DNA of 9,226 nucleotides from a bacterium (GTDB lineage Bacteria > UBP15 > UBA6099), in contig JAKQBV010000220.1 of assembly GCA_029573925.1 (NCBI GenBank), forward strand, positions 1 through 9,226. The letters run 5' to 3'. Positions 1 to 6,382 of this stretch are shown piece after piece. Below the pieces are notes generated by a model. It did not search any database, was not told the origin of the DNA, and was given only the letters and a program-made list of their open reading frames with translations. Both the position numbers and the translations under genes were made by a program. Numbering within the stretch: the stretch's first letter is position 1; every line of letters begins with the position of its first letter.

Positions 1-1092
1 GTTCTCAAGCTCTCTGACATTGCCCGGCCAGTCGTATCCAAGCATCCTTTTCATCACCGAAGAGGACACCCCGCGCACGCTCTTGTCGAGCCGGGAGTTA
101 TTCTCGGCGATGAAATGGTCGATCAGCAGCGGGAGGTCTCCGCGTCTCGCCCTCAGCGGCGGCAGGAATATCGGAACCACGTTGAGCCGGAAATAGAGGT
201 CTTCTCTGAAAGATTTGTTATGGACGGCCTTTGGCAGGTCCTGATTAGTCGCGGCTATTATCCTGATGTTGACGTCGATGACCTCGTTGCCGCCGAGGCG
301 CTGCACTTTTCTCTCTTCAAGCGCGCGCAACAGTTTCGCTTGGGTCATCAGGCTCATGTCGCCTATTTCATCAAGGAATAGAGTGCCGCCGTCAGCCTGC
401 TCGAACTTGCCCAACCGCCTCTGCGTGGCTCCCGTGAACGCTCCCTTTTCATACCCGAACAGTTCGCTCTCCAACAACGTCTCCGGGATGGCGGCGCAGT
501 TTATCTTCACCATCGGATTGTCTTTCCTCGGCCCTTTGTGGTGAATGATATTGGCGATCAGCTCCTTGCCCGTGCCGCTCTCTCCGTAAATCATCGCCGT
601 GATGTCGTTCTTCGCCACTTTAGACACAAGGTCGAATACTTCCAGCATCTCCTCGCTTTTGCCTATTATTCCCTCGTAGTCGTATTTCTTGTCCAGCTTT
701 ACCTTGAGCTTTCGGATCTCGTCTTCCAGCTTCTGTTTCTGCAGCGCCCGTTTCACCACCACTCGCATTTCGTTGATGTCGAAAGGCTTCGTGAAATAGT
801 CGTACGCCCCCAGCCTTATGGCGTCCATCGCCACCTCGCGAGAGCCGTAAGCGGTCATCATTATGACGGGAGTGTCGGGAGTTTTTCCCAGCAGACGCTC
901 GAGCGTCTGAATCCCGTCCATCTTCGGCATCCTCATGTCCAGCAGCACGCAGTCGAAACTGCCGCAGGAAACCGCTTCGAGGGCCTCCAGCCCGTTCTCG
1001 GCTGTGGTCACCTCGTAGCCCTCCTTAACGAGGGCCTCTTTAAGGAAGAACCGCATGTTCTTCTCGTCGTCCACTATGAGCACTTTATGCAC
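1..1092 (-). CDS. NtrC-family sigma-54-dependent response regulator (3' end off the window)
   Basis: Cytoplasmic transcription activator that, once phosphorylated, would hydrolyse ATP to remodel sigma-54 RNA polymerase. The visible 364 residues start MHKVLIVDDEKNMR. The receiver spans about 1-120, with acid pair D8/D9, phospho-acceptor D52 (LLDMRMP), switch T80 and K102 (TKPF), all canonical. The AAA+ domain spans about 138-364, with Walker A GESGTGK at 170-176, the sigma-54 contact loop GAFTGA at 217-222, Walker B GGTLFLDEIG at 235-244 and GNVREL at 357-362. The window ends here, so the C-terminal Fis-type DNA-binding helix-turn-helix is not seen. The GTG start at 1092-1090 is set by an excellent ribosome binding site and overlaps the kinase stop by 8 bases, so the two are translationally coupled. 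The co-encoded kinase is the likely phosphodonor. The target promoters are unknown. Family assignment is very secure. Confidence 0.96.
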   Translation of the reverse strand, partial: MHKVLIVDDEKNMRFFLKEALVKEGYEVTTAENGLEALEAVSCGSFDCVLLDMRMPKMDGIQTLERLLGKTPDTPVIMMTAYGSREVAMDAIRLGAYDYFTKPFDINEMRVVVKRALQKQKLEDEIRKLKVKLDKKYDYEGIIGKSEEMLEVFDLVSKVAKNDITAMIYGESGTGKELIANIIHHKGPRKDNPMVKINCAAIPETLLESELFGYEKGAFTGATQRRLGKFEQADGGTLFLDEIGDMSLMTQAKLLRALEERKVQRLGGNEVIDVNIRIIAATNQDLPKAVHNKSFREDLYFRLNVVPIFLPPLRARRGDLPLLIDHFIAENNSRLDKSVRGVSSSVMKRMLGYDWPGNVRELEN

Positions 1093-2656
1093 TTGCCGAC
1101 TCCTCCTCCCCGCTTCGGGCTTGACGGGCCACGCCGCTCCTGACAGGAAGCCAGATGGTGAACTCTGCTCCGCCTTCCGGTCTGTTTCTCACCCGTATCC
1201 GGCCCCCGTGCGCCTCCACCGTCTGCCTCGTTATCGACAACCCGAAGCCCGAACCGTCGTCCTTGGTCGTGAAACTCGGCTCGAATATCTTCGCCATGTT
1301 CGCGTCGGCTATTCCGGGGCCGTCGTCGGACACCTTCAGGACTATCGACCCTTCGCCTCCGCTCTCAGAAGCGGCGAAGGCCGTCTCCACCTTCACAAGC
1401 CCTCGCGACTCGATTGCCTGAAACGCGTTCACCATAAGGTTCATTATAGCCTGCATAAGGTTTTCTCTCTGGCACATTATCTTGGGCAGCCCGTCGCTCG
1501 GCTTGACGTCCAACTCAATGCTCTTGTTCCGTATCTCGTGTTTCGCCAGCAGCAGCGTGTCGTCAACCACGTCGTTCAAAGACTCATACGACCATCCCTG
1601 AGACGTCGGCTGGATGAACCGCAGCAGTCGGTCGATGACCCTGTCTATTCGGTCCACGTCGCTTAGTATCACGTCCGAATAGTCGCACAAAGAAGAGTCA
1701 GGCTCCGCGTTTTCCTTCAGCAACTGTGCCAAGCCCCGGATTGAACACAGCGGGTTTCTCACCTGATGCGCAATGCCCGCCGCCAGCCCGCCGAGCGTCG
1801 TCAGCCTGTCCACCACCTGCATCTGGTCCTGAATCTTCCTCAGGTTCTTCACGTCCTCGAACGAGATAATCAGCCCGATGAGCGTGTCGTGCGAGTCGCG
1901 GAGGTAAGAAGTCGATATCGAGACCGGGATCGCTTCCCTGTTCTCGGTGGTTATCGCCAGTTCCTTGCCAACAAAAGTAGCCCGCTTTTCGAGTGTTTCC
2001 TTTATCAAAGTATGGAACTGGCGGTTTTCCTTGATGTCCGGGATCATCTCCGTGATGTGTCTTCCGATTAGGTCGCGCGAGTTGACGCCTAGTATGACTT
2101 CAGCGTCCGCGCTGGCGGCGGTGATGCGGGCTTTTTCATTGATAGTCACCACGCCGCCGGACATCGTTTGCAGAAGGTACTTGTTTATGGAGGCGAGCAT
2201 GTTGTTGAAAGCGGAGCCTAGAATGGCTATTTCGCCGTCGCCGCCGACTTGAATGGAGCGGGAAAGGTCGCCGCCGGCGATGGAAGCCGCGCCCCCGGCC
2301 AGCCGCCTGAGCGGGGCTGTTATCGCGTATGCCAGAGCAAGTCCCACCAGCAGAGAAAACGCGCCGCCCACAACCACCGCGATGGTCGTATGCTCGATAG
2401 ATTTTTCCACCGCTTTCTGATACTTTTCGACCGTGAGCGGGGTCGGTTTGCTCAGAAGCTCTCGGGTGTTCATGTCGAGAATCACCCAGCCCGTGCCGAG
2501 CACGAGCAGCGTCATCAGCACCGGGATCGCGATGCCGAGCCGCAACCTGACGCGCGCGCCGGAAAAGCTCGCGCCGACGGGGCCGACCCGCGTCGCTCGC
2601 CTGCCGTTCCCGGCCATTTCCTCAGCGATCGCCATTCCGCGACACCGCCCGGTCAA
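1085..2656 (-). CDS. Membrane PAS-containing sensor histidine kinase (AtoS/ZraS-like architecture)
   Basis: Inner-membrane sensor kinase of 523 residues. Two hydrophobic segments (about 38-60 and 90-113) flank an outside loop of only about 28 residues. Then come a HAMP linker (about 111-163), a PAS domain (about 163-272), a HisKA domain with the H-box around H297 (AAGIAHQVRNPL), and an HATPase_c domain with the N box at 406-415 (NLMVNAFQAI), the G1 box DDGPGIA at 444-450 and GFGLSI at 470-475. All catalytic boxes look intact. The tiny outside loop suggests that sensing is by the PAS domain or the membrane. The TTG start shares TTGA with the stop of the receiver gene upstream, which indicates coupling. 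An in-frame ATG at 2635-2633 (residue 8) is an alternative start, but neither has a strong Shine-Dalgarno. Its partner is almost certainly the downstream NtrC-type regulator. The signal cannot be told from the sequence. Confidence 0.94.
   Translation of the reverse strand: MTGRCRGMAIAEEMAGNGRRATRVGPVGASFSGARVRLRLGIAIPVLMTLLVLGTGWVILDMNTRELLSKPTPLTVEKYQKAVEKSIEHTTIAVVVGGAFSLLVGLALAYAITAPLRRLAGGAASIAGGDLSRSIQVGGDGEIAILGSAFNNMLASINKYLLQTMSGGVVTINEKARITAASADAEVILGVNSRDLIGRHITEMIPDIKENRQFHTLIKETLEKRATFVGKELAITTENREAIPVSISTSYLRDSHDTLIGLIISFEDVKNLRKIQDQMQVVDRLTTLGGLAAGIAHQVRNPLCSIRGLAQLLKENAEPDSSLCDYSDVILSDVDRIDRVIDRLLRFIQPTSQGWSYESLNDVVDDTLLLAKHEIRNKSIELDVKPSDGLPKIMCQRENLMQAIMNLMVNAFQAIESRGLVKVETAFAASESGGEGSIVLKVSDDGPGIADANMAKIFEPSFTTKDDGSGFGLSITRQTVEAHGGRIRVRNRPEGGAEFTIWLPVRSGVARQARSGEEESASA
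1101..1110 (-). promoter_or_regulatory. Ribosome binding site for the NtrC-type regulator
   Basis: Minus-strand GGGAGGAGGA lies 8 bases before the GTG at 1092-1090, inside the last codons of the kinase gene. It decides the GTG start, because no ATG lies nearby in this frame. It also implies re-initiation by ribosomes finishing the kinase. Confidence 0.8.
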
Positions 2657-3039
2657 GTAGCCTTTTTTATCCGCTCGACCACGTCCGCCGGGTTGAACGG
2701 CTTCACTATGTAGTTGTCCACTCCGAGATTGATAGCCCGCTCTATCGATTCTATCTGGCTCTCGTCCGCGAGCATGAACACCTTGACCGCTTTCAGTTTC
2801 TTGTCCGCCCTTATCCGCGCCAGCGCCTCAAGCGCCGCGCCCCCCGGCATCTCCCCGTCTATCAGCGTCACCCTCGGCGAACTCTTCCTTATCGTCTCCA
2901 ACAGGTTGTTCCCGTTATCCGTCGATACTATGTCATATCCCGCATGCGACAGCCTCGCTCTCAACAGCTTTCGCAGACTGTCTTCGTTGTCTATGATGAA
3001 TACTTTTTTCTTGCTTTTTATCCTGTCTAACAGGCCCAT
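2653..3039 (-). CDS. Stand-alone CheY-like receiver protein with atypical switch residues
   Basis: Single-domain response regulator of 128 residues, with no output domain. D61 (LIDGEMPG) aligns with the phospho-acceptor and K113 (IVKPF) with the conserved lysine. The acidic pair reads D17-N18 (FIIDNED) rather than D-D, and the usual Thr/Ser before Ala in the switch strand is L90 (FMLADES). Phosphorylation may therefore still occur, but the classical Thr/Tyr conformational switch is altered. It is the first gene of the operon, and its stop overlaps the kinase start by 4 bases. The ATG at 3039-3037 has AGGA 9 bases upstream in a leader fed by the promoter at 3104-3132. It could be a phosphate sink, an allosteric modulator of the kinase, or a phosphorelay intermediate. 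The receiver fold is certain and the role is inferred. Confidence 0.92.
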   Translation of the reverse strand: MGLLDRIKSKKKVFIIDNEDSLRKLLRARLSHAGYDIVSTDNGNNLLETIRKSSPRVTLIDGEMPGGAALEALARIRADKKLKAVKVFMLADESQIESIERAINLGVDNYIVKPFNPADVVERIKKAT

Positions 3040-3068
3040 TGTCTTTTCCTAAAATGCAAGTGGCGCGC

Positions 3069-3097
3069 GGCTTCTCCGCGCCAGCTTCCTCCGCGCC
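3069..3097. repeat. Tandem near-repeat and hairpin in the leader of the receiver-kinase operon
   Basis: Two adjacent, nearly identical units, ggcttctccgcgcc (3069-3082) and gcttcctccgcgcc (3084-3097), lie in the 5' leader of the minus-strand operon. The inverted pair TGGCGCG (3061-3067) and CGCGCCA (3077-3083) can form a 7-bp hairpin. The pattern is directly visible. Its function, such as leader structure or an operator just downstream of the start site, is unknown. Confidence 0.5.
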
Positions 3098-3103
3098 GAA
3101 CTG

Positions 3104-3132
3104 ATTGTATATATATTCTCTTAAAAATTCAA
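3104..3132 (-). promoter_or_regulatory. Sigma-70 promoter of the receiver-kinase-NtrC operon
   Basis: On the minus strand, TTGAAT (3132-3127) is followed by exactly 17 bases and then TACAAT (3109-3104), inside an AT-rich patch of an otherwise GC-rich intergenic region. Transcription would start near 3097, giving a leader of about 58 bases before the receiver ATG. The match is 4-5 of 6 in each box. It is inferred by consensus only. Confidence 0.6.
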
Positions 3133-3156
3133 TAGCGCGCTCCCGCCGCGTCTTCC

Positions 3157-3185
3157 TTGCCCGCCGTCCTGTTTCCGCTTAATAT
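3157..3185 (+). promoter_or_regulatory. Candidate promoter of the LOG-family gene
   Basis: TTGCCC (3157-3162), a 17-base spacer and TAATAT (3180-3185) lie 36 bases upstream of the ATG at 3221. Spacing is ideal, the -10 box is fair and the -35 box is modest. It is divergent from the signalling operon promoter. Confidence 0.4.
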
Positions 3186-3220
3186 ATCAAAAGCATATTT
3201 GTCGAAAAGGAGATCGCGGC

Positions 3221-3883
3221 ATGTCGCATATCGAAAGCACTGTGGCCGAAGACACTTGGCGGGTGTTCAGGATAATGGCGGAGTTCGTCGACGGCTTCAA
3301 CACCCTGTCCCAAGTCGGCCCGGTGGTGACCATCTTCGGCTCCGCCCGCAGCAAACCTAAAGACCCCTACTACAAACTCACCGTCAAGACCGCTAAAGAG
3401 ATGGTGAAACAGGGCTACGGCGTCATAACCGGTGGCGGCCCCGGCCTCATGGAAGCCGCAAACAAGGGCGCTTCGGAAGCGGGCGGCGAGTCCATCGGCC
3501 TCAACATCCTCCTCCCGTTCGAACAACGCGCCAACCCCTACGTCAAAACCCACATCGACTTCCACTACTTCTTCGTGCGCAAAGTCATGTTCCTCAAATA
3601 CACCCACGGCATCGTCGTCATGCCCGGCGGACTCGGCACTATGGACGAGCTTATGGAGTCTCTAACACTCGTCCAGACGGAGAAAATCCACAAATGCCCC
3701 ATTATCCTCATGGGCGCGGACTACTGGGCCGGGCTGGTGCGCTGGATTAAAAAGGAAATGCTCAGAGAGAAATTCATAAACGAGGACGACCTCGACCTGT
3801 TCCACGTCACCGACGACCCCGAAGAGGCCGCCCTCATCATCAAGGATTTCAACGTCGATTACGAACACATGAAACTGGACTGA
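3221..3883 (+). CDS. LOG-family (TIGR00730) Rossmann-fold protein, putative nucleotide 5'-monophosphate phosphoribohydrolase
   Basis: Soluble 220-residue protein of the lysine-decarboxylase-like/LOG family. Characterised members cleave cytokinin-type or ordinary nucleoside 5'-monophosphates at the N-glycosidic bond. Visible signatures are the first Rossmann strand VVTIFGSAR (35-43), the phosphate loop ITGGGPGLMEAANKGA (69-84), the conserved R120 in FFVRKVMFLK, and the family hallmark PGGLGTMDE (135-143) with catalytic E143. The length fits the longer LOG group. The ATG has AAGGAG at 3207-3212 with an 8-base spacer. It sits 61 bases before queD on the same strand, so co-transcription is likely. 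Old annotations call such proteins lysine decarboxylases. The hallmark motif argues against that name, and the true substrate in this organism is unknown. Confidence 0.9.
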   Translation: MSHIESTVAEDTWRVFRIMAEFVDGFNTLSQVGPVVTIFGSARSKPKDPYYKLTVKTAKEMVKQGYGVITGGGPGLMEAANKGASEAGGESIGLNILLPFEQRANPYVKTHIDFHYFFVRKVMFLKYTHGIVVMPGGLGTMDELMESLTLVQTEKIHKCPIILMGADYWAGLVRWIKKEMLREKFINEDDLDLFHVTDDPEEAALIIKDFNVDYEHMKLD

Positions 3884-3888
3884 ACAGC

Positions 3889-3930
3889 GGAGGGCGGGGC
3901 GGGATTCGCCTAGCGCCGCCTAATCGATTA
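3889..3930 (+). promoter_or_regulatory. Structured G-rich leader and 10-bp palindrome upstream of queD
   Basis: Three features sit in the 61-base gap before queD. There is a G-rich tract at 3889-3903 (GGAGGGCGGGGCGGG). A foldback pairs GGCGG (3893-3897) with CCGCC (3916-3920) and GGCG (3898-3901) with CGCC (3907-3910). A perfect palindrome TAATCGATTA (3921-3930) ends one base before the Shine-Dalgarno GGGAGAG (3932-3938). No T-tract follows, so it is not an intrinsic terminator. It does not match the preQ1 riboswitch patterns I know. An operator or translational control element is possible but unproven. Confidence 0.35.
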
Positions 3931-3944
3931 CGGGAGAGAGCGAA

Positions 3945-4313
3945 ATGTACGAGGTCAGCAAAGAAACCACGTTCTCAAGCGCGCACAGCCTGCGCGAGTA
4001 CGAAGGACGCTGCGAGTCTCTTCACGGACACAACTGGAAAGTGAAAGCTCATGTCGTCGCTTCCGAACTCGACCGACTCGGCATGGTCATAGACTTCAAA
4101 GTCCTCAAAACCGCGCTTGAAGAGACTTCGGACCGCCTAGACCACACTCTCATCAACGATGTGCCGCCCTTCGACTCCATCAATCCGAGCGCGGAAAACA
4201 TCGCCGAATATTTCTTCGCGCAGCTTTCCGCAAAACTCAACGACGGGCGCGCGCGCGTCTCTCGCGTTGACGTCTGGGAATCCGAAGGTTCCCGCGCCTC
4301 TTATTTCGAATAA
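3945..4313 (+). CDS. queD: 6-carboxy-5,6,7,8-tetrahydropterin synthase (QueD)
   Basis: Zinc enzyme of about 120 residues that converts 7,8-dihydroneopterin triphosphate to 6-carboxytetrahydropterin, the first committed step towards preQ0/queuosine. The 122 residues show zinc ligands H14 (SSAHSL), H27 and H29 (LHGHNW), catalytic C23 in the C-x3-H-x-H arrangement, the D66-H67 pair (LDHTLIND), PSAEN at 81-85, and E112 in VWESEGS, which matches the pterin-anchoring glutamate. The Cys in the CxxxHGH motif favours QueD over eukaryotic-type 6-pyruvoyl-tetrahydropterin synthase. The ATG follows GGGAGAG by 6 bases. The other queuosine genes (queC, queE, queF) are not in this window. It may share a transcript with the LOG gene upstream. 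Identification is strong. Confidence 0.93.
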   Translation: MYEVSKETTFSSAHSLREYEGRCESLHGHNWKVKAHVVASELDRLGMVIDFKVLKTALEETSDRLDHTLINDVPPFDSINPSAENIAEYFFAQLSAKLNDGRARVSRVDVWESEGSRASYFE

Positions 4314-4438
4314 GCCCGCCCGGACGCTGCGCTTGTTGTCATTCGACATTCATCAGCGGCCCGGAACCGAGACGAAAAACCAGCGGAGAATCACGGCCCG
4401 TTCAGACGGCCTCCCGAGACTGCCCGAAGGAAACTATT

Positions 4439-5224
4439 ATGGGAAAATATGACGATTCATCGAATATAGACGCGAACGGCTCCGCGAGCCGTGCGGGCGA
4501 AACAGCTTTCTTGGAGCGCGTGAGCGGCACTTACGTCGAAGACATCCCCTATCACAACATCAAAAGAAGGCTGATCTTCGAGGCCTCCAAACGCTTCATG
4601 CCCGACGCCGGGGGTACCGCTCTCGAACTGGGCTGCCACGACGGTTTTGAAACCGCTATGCTCTCCGACGCCGTAGATAGTCTTCACGTTATAGAAGGCT
4701 CGGCGGCTTTCATCGACAAATGCAAGGAGTTGAACCTCCCGAACGTCTCTTTCATCAAGACGCTCTTCGAGGACTACGCCGCGGACGGAATATACGACTT
4801 CGTCTTTGCCAACTATGTTTTCGAGCACGTCATCGATCCGGGAGTCGTTCTGCGCATGATACGCAAGGCTTTGAAGCCGGGCGGATTGCTGTTCGTCGTC
4901 GTGCCCAACAACCAAGCGTTTTCCCGCAGGCTGGCTCTTGAGATGGGACTGCTGCAAAGCCTTGAGGGACTTACCGAAAACGATATCAATCACGGGCACA
5001 GAAGAACATACGACTTCGAATCCGCCGTTGCCGGACTGCGCGCCGAAGGTTTTGAAATACTGGAAAAATCCGGAGTGATATTCAAACCGCTGGCCGATTT
5101 CCAGTTAAATCAGCTTCTCAGCCAAGGATTCCTGACGGAGGCGCACATTGAAGCCCTTTACAGGCTCGGCCTGAAACATCCCGACATGTGCGATTCCGTT
5201 TTCTTGGCCGCCCGCCCGGCCTGA
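4439..5224 (+). CDS. Class I SAM-dependent methyltransferase, substrate unknown
   Basis: Soluble 261-residue methyltransferase with the Rossmann-type SAM fold. Motif I is ALELGCHDG (61-69), the acidic end of strand 2 is VIEGS (84-88), the motif IV region is FVFANYVFEH (121-130), and the post-motif loop is KPGG (146-149) before a hydrophobic strand. The C-terminal part has an INHGHRRTYD segment (183-192) and FKPLADFQL (215-223). I associate this style with methyltransferases near glycan or envelope genes, but no such genes are present here, so the substrate stays open. The ATG is preceded by AAGGA (4427-4431) with 7 bases of spacing. It lies 125 bases after queD on the same strand and converges on the restriction cassette 33 bases downstream. 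A link to queuosine is not supported. Confidence 0.85.
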   Translation: MGKYDDSSNIDANGSASRAGETAFLERVSGTYVEDIPYHNIKRRLIFEASKRFMPDAGGTALELGCHDGFETAMLSDAVDSLHVIEGSAAFIDKCKELNLPNVSFIKTLFEDYAADGIYDFVFANYVFEHVIDPGVVLRMIRKALKPGGLLFVVVPNNQAFSRRLALEMGLLQSLEGLTENDINHGHRRTYDFESAVAGLRAEGFEILEKSGVIFKPLADFQLNQLLSQGFLTEAHIEALYRLGLKHPDMCDSVFLAARPA

Positions 5225-5257
5225 CTTGGTTTTAACTTGCGGAAAAAACAAAAACAA

Positions 5258-6382
5258 TCACTCATCTGCTTCTGCGGCATGGCGCATCGAAAGAAAAGCT
5301 TCTTTGAGCGGTTGGCTGACAGCGCTGTCTGGCTCGAACAACATGAGGGATTGGTATTCATTAAGAAATGATATTCGAAGCCTATGAAAGAGATGTAGAA
5401 AGTGACGAACGAATCCTATGCAGTCAAGCGCCGCTATTTCTGTGCCGCTGGTTCTAGCGTAAACATCTGAAGCATAATCGACAATTTCTTTTTCAATCAC
5501 ATCGGTGGTGATGAAAATATAATTATCGACGCGTGTTTCTTGTTCGATGAGTTTGCGAAGCGCTCGATCGATATCATCTATAGTCATACGCTTTGATTTC
5601 ATTTCATAGACAGTTACAACCCGATCATCGTTAGTCAGGGTTATTTCGATGTCCCCTAAAGCGCCTGTTTGCTCATCGGCGGCGGTGTGACCTTTTAGGG
5701 GAAGGGCTTTTTCGCCGAGCTTCGAAGAGGCTGCGTTGTAAGCGGCGGCAACCATAAGAACCGGCAATCTGCTTGAATGCCCGCACGAAAGATGCATTTC
5801 CAGCAACTTCAATATTCTTTCGGTTGAAAGCGGAAGAGAATCGCCGGGTTGTTTTAAAGTTTGCAGAAGCGATTCCATTCGGGACCTTCTCTCGTCGCGA
5901 ATTATCATAAGCACACGGACAATTTCAGTGAGAACGGCCTCTGCGCTTGTGCCTCCTTGCGCGACATCGTTCAGGATTATAAGGGCGCTCTTGTATAGGC
6001 TCCTTGGCCGACCCACAAGATCGGCGTCTGAAAACAATGGTTTATTGTGATTGCGTAGAGTGGGTGTTAGAAAAGCCGTTGTCGAATTACAAGGCAAGCT
6101 GTTTTCGGTTATGAATCGACTGATAAACTGCTCATCGTATTTTCTGCCGGAAAAGCAATCGCCGTCTCCGATTTCAGTATATGGCTTTCTGGGATCAACA
6201 TTCGGATTGTCGATTTTCGCAAGCATGCAGGCCATTAAAAGTCGCGCTCCAGCCCTGTTGCTTAAGCAGTTGCATATCTCGTCGATCATTCGTATCAAAT
6301 CAGGATTCTTAACCGCCCGTTTTGATCCTAGACGTTCAGCGTTCTTGATTATTCGACGCAGGTGTTCTTCAGGCTTTTTCAT
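5258..6382 (-). CDS. Type II restriction endonuclease, SacI family (PD-(D/E)xK)
   Basis: Predicted DNA-cleaving half of a type II system, 374 residues from the ATG at 6382-6380. An in-frame TTG at 6394-6392 would add 4 residues, and neither start has a good Shine-Dalgarno. The text resembles what I recall of SacI-family nucleases: RLLMACMLAKIDNP, RKPYTEIG, FLTPTLRN, VGRPRSLYKSA and RDERRSRME in the N-terminal two thirds, then SSRLPVLMVAAAYNAAS. The probable active site follows (numbering from the TTG start): GDIEITL with D248/E250, then YEMKSK with E264 and K266, an acidic strand and E-x-K in PD-(D/E)xK order. The start overlaps the methyltransferase stop by 14 bases, so translation is probably coupled. 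SacI itself cuts GAGCTC, but specificity here is inferred only. AT-rich composition fits a mobile cassette. No truncation is visible. Confidence 0.8.
   Translation of the reverse strand: MKKPEEHLRRIIKNAERLGSKRAVKNPDLIRMIDEICNCLSNRAGARLLMACMLAKIDNPNVDPRKPYTEIGDGDCFSGRKYDEQFISRFITENSLPCNSTTAFLTPTLRNHNKPLFSDADLVGRPRSLYKSALIILNDVAQGGTSAEAVLTEIVRVLMIIRDERRSRMESLLQTLKQPGDSLPLSTERILKLLEMHLSCGHSSRLPVLMVAAAYNAASSKLGEKALPLKGHTAADEQTGALGDIEITLTNDDRVVTVYEMKSKRMTIDDIDRALRKLIEQETRVDNYIFITTDVIEKEIVDYASDVYARTSGTEIAALDCIGFVRHFLHLFHRLRISFLNEYQSLMLFEPDSAVSQPLKEAFLSMRHAAEADE

Noticed and set aside
538..1143. 201-codon plus-strand frame opposite the NtrC-type regulator
   Set aside because: Antisense shadow of a clearly coding receiver/AAA+ frame. 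Its His/Arg/Leu-rich translation has no domain pattern.
1055..2071. Plus-strand frames of 101-203 codons opposite the histidine kinase
   Set aside because: They mirror the kinase codons in a GC-rich gene and show no family features or ribosome binding sites.
3891..3944. preQ1 riboswitch ahead of queD
   Set aside because: No C-rich loop followed by the A-rich tail expected for preQ1-I is seen, and the space is too short for the larger classes.
4395..4411. Small hairpin between queD and the SAM methyltransferase
   Set aside because: Six pairs with a bulge and a 4-base loop, no T-tract. Easily expected by chance in GC-rich DNA.
4159..4452. 97-codon plus-strand frame spanning the queD end and the following gap
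   Set aside because: Overlaps queD in another frame, lacks a Shine-Dalgarno, and its translation is unremarkable.
4457..4999. 180-codon minus-strand frame opposite the SAM methyltransferase
   Set aside because: The plus-strand frame has all SAM motifs and a good ribosome binding site. The antisense frame has neither.
5225..5257. Terminator between the SAM methyltransferase and the nuclease gene
   Set aside because: There are T-rich stretches on the minus strand, but no stem of useful length precedes them.
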